Positions 1 to 6,100 of a DNA stretch of 8,172 nt are shown in pieces. A model generated the notes under the pieces. That model saw only the letters and a program-made list of their open reading frames with translations, searched no databases and had not been told where the DNA came from. The DNA is from CAYVUI01 sp964454745. GTDB taxonomy: Bacteria; Planctomycetota; Phycisphaerae; Sedimentisphaerales; Anaerohalosphaeraceae. The DNA lies in contig CAYVUI010000153.1 of assembly GCA_964454745.1 (NCBI GenBank), positions 1-8,172 of the forward strand, in the 5' to 3' direction. Each line of letters starts with the position of its first letter. The first letter of the stretch is position 1. A program made the position numbers and the translations under genes.

Positions 1-152
1 GAGCCGACACAAAATACATGCAGCATAAAACGGTTTTTTCAGGGACGACTAAATAATGTGAAGCTTAAATGGGTTAAGGAAATGTTACGAAAGATGGCAT
101 GTGTGCCCATATATAAGCCTGGCAAACACAGTAGGATCAACAGTACAAAAAT
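1..152 (+). other. 5' leader region with possible tail of an upstream gene and weak promoter-like signals
   Basis: No complete gene lies here. Three frames could carry the end of a gene that begins before the window: one stops at 26-28, one at 54-56, and one stays open to the TGA at 187-189. The last would be a Lys/Arg-rich, Cys-containing tail overlapping the first gene by 37 bases, and it resembles nothing I recognise. An AT-rich run ATATATAAG at 109-117 could serve as a -10 element, but no good -35 hexamer sits at the right distance (TTACGA at 85-90 is a poor match at 19 bases). Just upstream is an imperfect inverted repeat, ATGGCA (94-99) with TGCCCAT (104-110), too short to call an operator or terminator. 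An operon promoter here is plausible but not demonstrated. Confidence 0.3.
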
Positions 153-623
153 ATGCGAAAAAAGATTAAACAATGTGAAAAACAGATGAAGAGAATGGAT
201 TATGAAAAAATGATAATCGCCTATGTTTCTCGTGAACTGTACTGGCCGGTTCAGGATTTTACTGCCGAGATCAAGTCATTGATTATGAAAACGGCTGCAA
301 TTTGCGACCGTGAGTTCAAAATGCAGGAACAGGAATTAAAAGAGCAACTTCATCAGTGCAAGCAGACCAAGCAGGACTTTAGGGATCGTGTCCGGATAGC
401 GATTGACGATACAACACATCTCCGCAAGGCTACTTGGGTTCAGGAGATTGATGTGGCAATGAAGCTGCCCGCTAGCGCAGGGAAAAATCTCAAAATTGAT
501 GTCCATTTTTCTGAACAACTGTGTAAACATTTGAAAAAAGAGCGACAAAGAAGTGAAAGTGAATATGCTGTTCTGAAAAATATAATTCGACACAGTATTA
601 CGGTCTATGGAAGTGCTTCATAA
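153..623 (+). CDS. Hypothetical charged helical protein (156 aa), first gene of the putative operon
   Basis: I do not recognise this protein and assign no function. It is soluble, highly charged and mostly helical. Residues about 36-85 are rich in Glu, Gln and Lys and could form a coiled coil or helical hairpin; a second charged helix spans about 118-147. It has four scattered cysteines (8, 51, 68, 123) that do not form a CxxC motif, and no signal peptide or membrane segment. The start is uncertain. ATG 153 is the first start after an in-frame TAG at 132-134, but the nearest Shine-Dalgarno-like AGGA (133-136) is about 16 bases away, too far. In-frame ATGs at 186, 195 and 210 are alternatives, none with a strong ribosome site. 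It lies 29 bases before the next gene on the same strand. An adaptor or substrate of the downstream kinase is a guess from position only. Confidence 0.6.
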   Translation: MRKKIKQCEKQMKRMDYEKMIIAYVSRELYWPVQDFTAEIKSLIMKTAAICDREFKMQEQELKEQLHQCKQTKQDFRDRVRIAIDDTTHLRKATWVQEIDVAMKLPASAGKNLKIDVHFSEQLCKHLKKERQRSESEYAVLKNIIRHSITVYGSAS

Positions 624-652
624 AACAGATACGTTAGGATGGAATCTTTGTC

Positions 653-1285
653 ATGCCGAAACGGTTAAGATTAAATGGCATTCAAAAAGAGCTGGATCAG
701 ATTATGGGTGTTATCAAATCTGATTACGGTGATGATCAGTCTCATTTAAAAAAAGCTGAACAGTGCCTTATGGCTATTGAAAAAGATCTAAAGAATGCGC
801 TTGAGGTGGCATGCCAGGATTTGAAAAGATTGAAAACAGTATCTCCAAGAAATATGGCAAAGACCGAACAGGCTGCCGGCATTCAAATTGGCAAAATCCG
901 GGATATGATTGGATACGTCAATGCGATACTGAATCACTGTCGTCGGTTGAGTACTCCAAATCGCAATGGGCCGCAGGATATGGTCCAAGGTGCCTATGAA
1001 GCAATCCGGAAATCTCACAATTCGGTGTCTTCATTAGACCTGACAAAACAGACGATTCGCTTGCTGAATAGACAGCAGTCTGGGGCCGAAGGGAATATTG
1101 CAGGTACAATTGAATTTCCAGTACCGGATTTGGGACTTGCGACACATCAGCGCAATGGCGGAATTTTAGAAAAGATTCGTTTGGGATCAGATGTATTTGA
1201 TAGAAAAAGATACGATCGTGAAGATATGGTTTTGATGCCGCACTTTTATCATGAATTTAGCAGGGAGGACGATTGGATCCGCTAA
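653..1285 (+). CDS. Hypothetical helical protein with acidic/aromatic C-terminus (210 aa)
   Basis: No family is recognised. Residues about 8-62 and 66-100 look like long amphipathic helices, suggesting a coiled-coil or helical-bundle protein. A polar, Asn/Gln/Gly-rich middle (about 100-150) follows. The tail (about 173-210) is dense in Asp, Arg and aromatics and ends in DDWIR, which could be a short docking segment. There is no signal peptide, membrane helix or catalytic motif. ATG 653 is preceded by AGGA (636-639) and GGA (641-643), the latter at a normal distance. The stop TAA at 1283-1285 lies inside the next gene, a 13-base overlap that suggests translational coupling to the WD40 protein and hence matched amounts of the two. 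A binding partner of the WD40 protein is inferred from this coupling only. Confidence 0.7.
   Translation: MPKRLRLNGIQKELDQIMGVIKSDYGDDQSHLKKAEQCLMAIEKDLKNALEVACQDLKRLKTVSPRNMAKTEQAAGIQIGKIRDMIGYVNAILNHCRRLSTPNRNGPQDMVQGAYEAIRKSHNSVSSLDLTKQTIRLLNRQQSGAEGNIAGTIEFPVPDLGLATHQRNGGILEKIRLGSDVFDRKRYDREDMVLMPHFYHEFSREDDWIR
1262..1268 (+). promoter_or_regulatory. Shine-Dalgarno site that fixes a TTG start
   Basis: AGGGAGG lies four bases before TTG at 1273. An in-frame TAG at 1258-1260 rules out any earlier start, and the next in-frame ATGs (1333, 1336) have no ribosome site and would delete the first propeller blade. The site sits inside the end of the upstream gene, so that ribosomes ending there can re-initiate. 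Confidence 0.8.
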
Positions 1286-3138
1286 ACAAGACACTTGTGT
1301 TCGGCGGGGTCGGTAGTGACCGACCGTCCCTGATGATGTGGCCTCCATCTGGCAGGGAGGCCAATCCTGTGGTGGTGTCTGAATTTGGCTATGGACATTC
1401 CGTTTATGCGCTGGCTGTTTCTCCGAATGGAATGCGGATTGCCATCGGGACGAGAAATGGCTTGCTTCGTGTTTATGGACTTGTCAATTGCAAGGTTCCG
1501 GAGAACAGTGTTCCGCTTTTTGAAGTCTATCATCCTCCCTTTATCAGCAGTCTCGCCTTTTTAACCGATGACATTTTGGCTTCGGGCAGTCTAAACGGTC
1601 AGATCAAAGTATGGTCTGTCAGCGGCCGGGAAAAACGTGCAGTATTCACGGCCCATCCGACAGGTGTCCTTGCGCTGTGTCGGCTGGGTTCCCTGGTGCT
1701 GGCCAGTATCGGCAAGGATGCGGTACTTCGGATCTGGGATATGGACACGTTGGAGGAAAGGTATGTCAGCGAAGCCTTTGATTTACCGGATATTCGCACG
1801 TTGATCTCATTGGATTACCATGATCAAAGTGGCCTGCTGATGCATGCATCCGGTAGCGGGGAGGTTCACATTTACGAACCGGAACAAAACTTTGAGCACC
1901 ATGCAGTGCCGGCTCACCAGGGCGATTTCTGCGCGCTGGCCTGCGGCAATGAATATACCGTGACAGCCGGGTTAAAGGATGCGATAATCAAATTATGGCC
2001 ATCGACTATGGAAGAACCGATTGCCGAAATATCCGCACCGTTGGGGGTGTGGTCAGTTGCCTGGGCCGGCACTCAAGAGGTAGTTACAGCCTATACGGAT
2101 GACAGCAGCCAGGTATGGAAACTGGATGGTCGACTTTCTGCAGGCTCTCGTTATCCTAATTTTCATTTCCGGACAGTAATTGGCTTGCCCCCGGCGATGA
2201 TTAGGAGGCAAGAGTTGCAAATCCAACGGCGGCGGTGTGATGAGGGTATTTCCAAGGTAGAGAGAATCATTACTGATTGCGGCAGCTGCAAAGAATTGAA
2301 GCAGATAATCGATGAATTGTGTGAGAATGGTTTTCCAATTGAGGCATGCCTCATCCTGACAGATACAGTGCGTTCTCAGAAAAAACCGCTATGGGAGCTG
2401 GAATGTCTTTTATCGTTGGTCCGCGCCCTTGATGGACATTCCGCAGTGTTACCATCTTTGCATGCACTGGCGTTTTTGTTGCAACGGCTCAACGAACCCA
2501 TGTTAGCGAAGGAACGTTTTCAAGATATATTACAGCTCGACCGGCACTATCCTGGAATATCGGAGCAGTTGGAGCAACTTGAATCCGATCCTTTCATGGT
2601 GATTGATCCCCAGACACATATACGGACTGATTTGGACGAAGAGAAGCGATTCCTGCAGGAATTGGAGAAATATTTGATACTGAATAAAAAGTATATGTGG
2701 TCCTGTGTCATTCAGACAGCCGACCGATATGATTGCAATGGTCAACTCAAGCCCGCTGACATTGTCGAGTTTATTTCACATGAAAGTGAAAAACAGGGGT
2801 GTTTGGATTGTCAGATAGAATTGAGAGAACTGTTTCTGTTTGACGGGAATAAAACAAGAACAGTTACCTGTATTTATCTCTCATCTGCTGAAAAACCGAT
2901 CACGATTGCTCTGGAAATCTGCCCCGGTCTGGATAGAACGGGATTTATCCCTTATGAAATATTTGATCCCAATCGATTGGATATCCCGTCTGATCTGACC
3001 GCCTCTGAACACAATTATCATCTTCAGGCCCGATGGCAAACAATACGCAATTCCCGTTCTATCGAGACGTGGTTGAATACAATGTGTCGTGTCTCCTTTG
3101 AAGGGATCAAACGAATGCTTGCGGGAGGTGGGTATTGA
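1273..3138 (+). CDS. WD40 beta-propeller protein with helical middle and unrecognised C-terminal domain (621 aa)
   Basis: Residues about 5-285 form a WD40 propeller. Seven blade-like units can be counted, with outer-strand signatures such as GLLRVYGL (63-70), GQIKVWSV (109-116), VLRIWDMD (151-158), GEVHIYEP (196-203) and IIKLWPST (238-245), and GH/AH/HQG turns ahead of several blades. Seven is the usual number for a closed ring. Residues about 305-440 are helical and include a TPR-like segment (AKERFQDILQLDRHYPGISE). The C-terminal part (about 450-621) has a mixed alpha/beta look, with a likely beta-rich core near 514-565, and matches no family I know. There is no signal peptide or membrane segment, so it is probably cytoplasmic, on the kinase side of the membrane. 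WD40 propellers are protein-binding platforms; a scaffold for the adjacent kinase is inferred from the operon. Translation starts at TTG. The gene overlaps its upstream neighbour by 13 bases and ends 28 bases before the kinase. Confidence 0.9.
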   Translation: MDPLNKTLVFGGVGSDRPSLMMWPPSGREANPVVVSEFGYGHSVYALAVSPNGMRIAIGTRNGLLRVYGLVNCKVPENSVPLFEVYHPPFISSLAFLTDDILASGSLNGQIKVWSVSGREKRAVFTAHPTGVLALCRLGSLVLASIGKDAVLRIWDMDTLEERYVSEAFDLPDIRTLISLDYHDQSGLLMHASGSGEVHIYEPEQNFEHHAVPAHQGDFCALACGNEYTVTAGLKDAIIKLWPSTMEEPIAEISAPLGVWSVAWAGTQEVVTAYTDDSSQVWKLDGRLSAGSRYPNFHFRTVIGLPPAMIRRQELQIQRRRCDEGISKVERIITDCGSCKELKQIIDELCENGFPIEACLILTDTVRSQKKPLWELECLLSLVRALDGHSAVLPSLHALAFLLQRLNEPMLAKERFQDILQLDRHYPGISEQLEQLESDPFMVIDPQTHIRTDLDEEKRFLQELEKYLILNKKYMWSCVIQTADRYDCNGQLKPADIVEFISHESEKQGCLDCQIELRELFLFDGNKTRTVTCIYLSSAEKPITIALEICPGLDRTGFIPYEIFDPNRLDIPSDLTASEHNYHLQARWQTIRNSRSIETWLNTMCRVSFEGIKRMLAGGGY

Positions 3139-3152
3139 ATCTTATTCAGGAT

Positions 3153-3157
3153 AAGGA
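3153..3157 (+). promoter_or_regulatory. Ribosome binding site of the kinase gene
   Basis: AAGGA lies nine bases before ATG 3167. An in-frame TAA at 3152-3154 excludes any upstream start in this frame, so ATG 3167 is the first possible one, and it keeps both N-terminal zinc ribbons intact. Confidence 0.75.
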
Positions 3158-3166
3158 TGTTTTCCA

Positions 3167-6100
3167 ATGGCTGACAATGTATCCGTCATAACATGTCGTA
3201 AATGCAAAACAAGACTGACATCAACTTTTAGCCGATGTCCGGAATGTGGTACACCTACAAATACACTGGGTTCGTTCTGTCCGAATCCTGACTGCCGAAA
3301 ACCGGTTGAGCCGGACTGGGAAGTGTGCCACAGCTGTAATACAATGCTGTACGGCTCAAAGTCGTTAGAAGAGAAGGATATGCATGTTTGCGATGATGAA
3401 TATGATGCAGTGACGAACTCGGATAATCAAACCGCTTCCTCATTAAAGGTAGCTTTACCGGTAGGCGAGGAGCTGGATGAACAGTATAAAATACTCAAAA
3501 AGCTCGACGATGGAGGTTTTGGTTCAGTTTACGAAGTTGAGGATACGAAGTTTGGCGGTTTAAAAGCACTTAAGGTAGTGGTTGTCGGTGATGATCAGAT
3601 GACATGTGTTCCCGAGGCAATTTGCCAGGAATTTGCCATCCACAGCAAGATTTCTCATAACAATCATGTTGTTAAAGCGGAAGGGCCGCGATTTTGCAGG
3701 TACAGGGGATTATCTTTGGTCATTGTTCCGATGGAACTGGCCGATGGCGGGGACCTGAAGCAGTGGCTGGCTCGAAATCATAATCTGAATCAGCGTTTCA
3801 CTGTGGGGATGAATTACTTCCGGCAGGCTTGCCTGGGTGTCCAGGCAATTCACCAGGCCAAAATTGCACATCTGGATATCAAGCCGGGTAATATTCTGCT
3901 GGTGGGCGCAACGGCGAAGGTGGCGGATTTTGGAATCGGTCGGTATTGTTCTGATCAGTTTGCCAAAAATGCAGAGGCGCTCCTCCGACGGGGGCAGGGT
4001 ACGCCGGAGTATATGAGTCCGGAACAGTTTCGAGCCCCGCGTCCCCAGGAAGTCGGACCTGCCAGTGACATTTATAGTTTGGGTGTCATCCTGTTTGAGA
4101 TATTAGACGGCAGTCGCCCGTTTATCGGTTCTCCGCTGGAGCTGCAGGATGCGCATTTGAACATGGAACCGCCGCATCTGAAGGGAGAGAGTGAAAAATG
4201 GTCATTGATCGTCAATCAGTGTCTCAAAAAGAAAGCCCAGGAGCGATATCCGAGCGTTGATCTGCTTATCGCCGATCTGGACCGTGTGGCCGAAGGGGTT
4301 GCCATTAAAGTGGACGTGTCCTGTCGGCAGTGTGGACACACCAATGTACTACCCCGTATGATCAATGTCAAACAGTGTGAGAAATGCGGTCATCCACTTC
4401 CGGATGCATTCTTTCGTAAATGTCCCGGTTACGGGAAAATCCTGCGACTCGATATCGATATTTGCCCTTTTTGCAACCGGAAAGTCGAGGAGTATTATCG
4501 CCTGATCGATCAGCGAAACCAGATTGAACAAGTCAAGGATGAAGATCCCGTCACCGCGATCGAACTGTTAAATGATATCACTACATACTTTCGTACCCAT
4601 GGCGACGAAATCAATTTCCATGAACGTTCGATTCATCTTTTAAATGATTTGGAAAATAAGCAGCCGCAGATCAGAGATTTAAATCAGAAGGCCCATGAGG
4701 CGGAATCTAACCATAAGCCTAATCAGGCGATTGGGTTCTGGCAGGAGATTCTGACAATCATTCCCCGACACCGGACGGCGAAAAAAGAGATTGAGCGAAT
4801 CGAAAATAAAGTGAATGCATTTCTTGAGGACAGGAAAAATGCCCTCCAGTTTGCCAATCTGGGAGAATTTGATAAGGCGGAGAGTCTTCTTGAGTCTTGT
4901 GACAAGCGAATCTCAGACTACCAACAGGTCCGTAAGACACTGACCCAGTGCCGACAGCGATCCCGTACCTTCACCCAGGCCTGGCAGCAGAAGGATATCG
5001 CATTGGAGACTCGACAACTAAGGGCGGCCCTGACGGCAATAGAAACCGGTCTTTCTGCAGCACCTAACTGCGAATCCCTTTTGACTTTGAAACCAGATCT
5101 TTTGGAAAAAACTGAGCATGTCCAGCAACGCGTTTCTGAAATCAAACAGTACCTGGACAAAAACGAGGTGATTCGGGCGGATAAAGAGTTAGATGAAATC
5201 GAATTGATCCAGACAGATAATGAACTGGCTTTGAAACTTCGGGAGCGGATCACAGAGCTTACCAATCAAAGTGAAGAATTTTTTGCAGCGGCTCAAGCAG
5301 CTTTCCAGGGACATCTCCTTTCTAAGGCCACTGAGTATGCAAAAAAGGCACTGGAATGCATACTCAAGCCCTCTAAGGCGAATGAGTTATTGGACAAGAT
5401 TGAAGACCAAAAAAAACAGGCATCCAACTTGAAGGATAGAACAATTGCATCTCCTCCAGATGCAGATTTTAAAAAATCACGTTCGTTGTTTGAGCAATCG
5501 TTAGCGATTTGGGCTGATCAGCCCGAGGTCGATGATATCCGCAGCAAAATCGACTCCATGGAATCAAATTATAAAAGCCTCCTGGCTGACGCACGAGAGA
5601 GTCTCACCAACAATCAACTTGATCAAGCCTGTGATTATGTGAAAAAAGCCAAAGAATTATGCCCTCAATCTGCTGATTTGCAATCCCTGCTCACACAGAT
5701 CGATGAACAGAAAACTAAGGCTCGTGAATTACTGAAAGCAATAGATGACCTTCTCTTACAAGCCGACTTTGACGGCTGTGACAAACAACTCAGAGAGGCG
5801 GAAAATCTCTGGTCCACCCTTCCTGGTATATCGGAAAAACGTAAGGAACTGGACCGCGTTAAAGAAGAGTATGAATCCGCGTTAAAAAAAGCAGAAGAGA
5901 GAAAATCATTTCAACAATATGACGAAGCGATAACACATGTTCAATCTGCCCAAGGCCAATGTCCTGACGGTTCTAAGGCAAAAGATATATTGAAAGAAAT
6001 TCAGCAGGCACAACTCGATTTGAAAATATCTAAGATTGGGGATGAAATTCAATTGGCTGATTTTGATGAAGCCCAAAGACTGATTCAGGAAGTTCAGCAG

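Noticed and set aside
94..110. Inverted repeat as a transcription terminator
   Set aside because: The stem is about six base pairs with a bulge, and no T-run follows; at most it is a weak hairpin or operator candidate.
336..593. Minus-strand frame opposite the first gene, possible antitoxin or small gene
   Set aside because: No family resemblance, and the overlapping + strand frame fits the operon layout better.
3170..3340. The CxxC-rich start of the kinase as a separate small zinc-ribbon gene
   Set aside because: There is no stop between the ribbons and the kinase domain, and no second ribosome site at the kinase domain; it is an N-terminal domain of the same protein.
4918..5265. 115-codon open frame on the minus strand inside the kinase gene
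   Set aside because: It lies wholly within the well-supported repeat region on the other strand, its translation is Ser/Arg/Cys-rich low-information sequence, and it has no recognisable motif.
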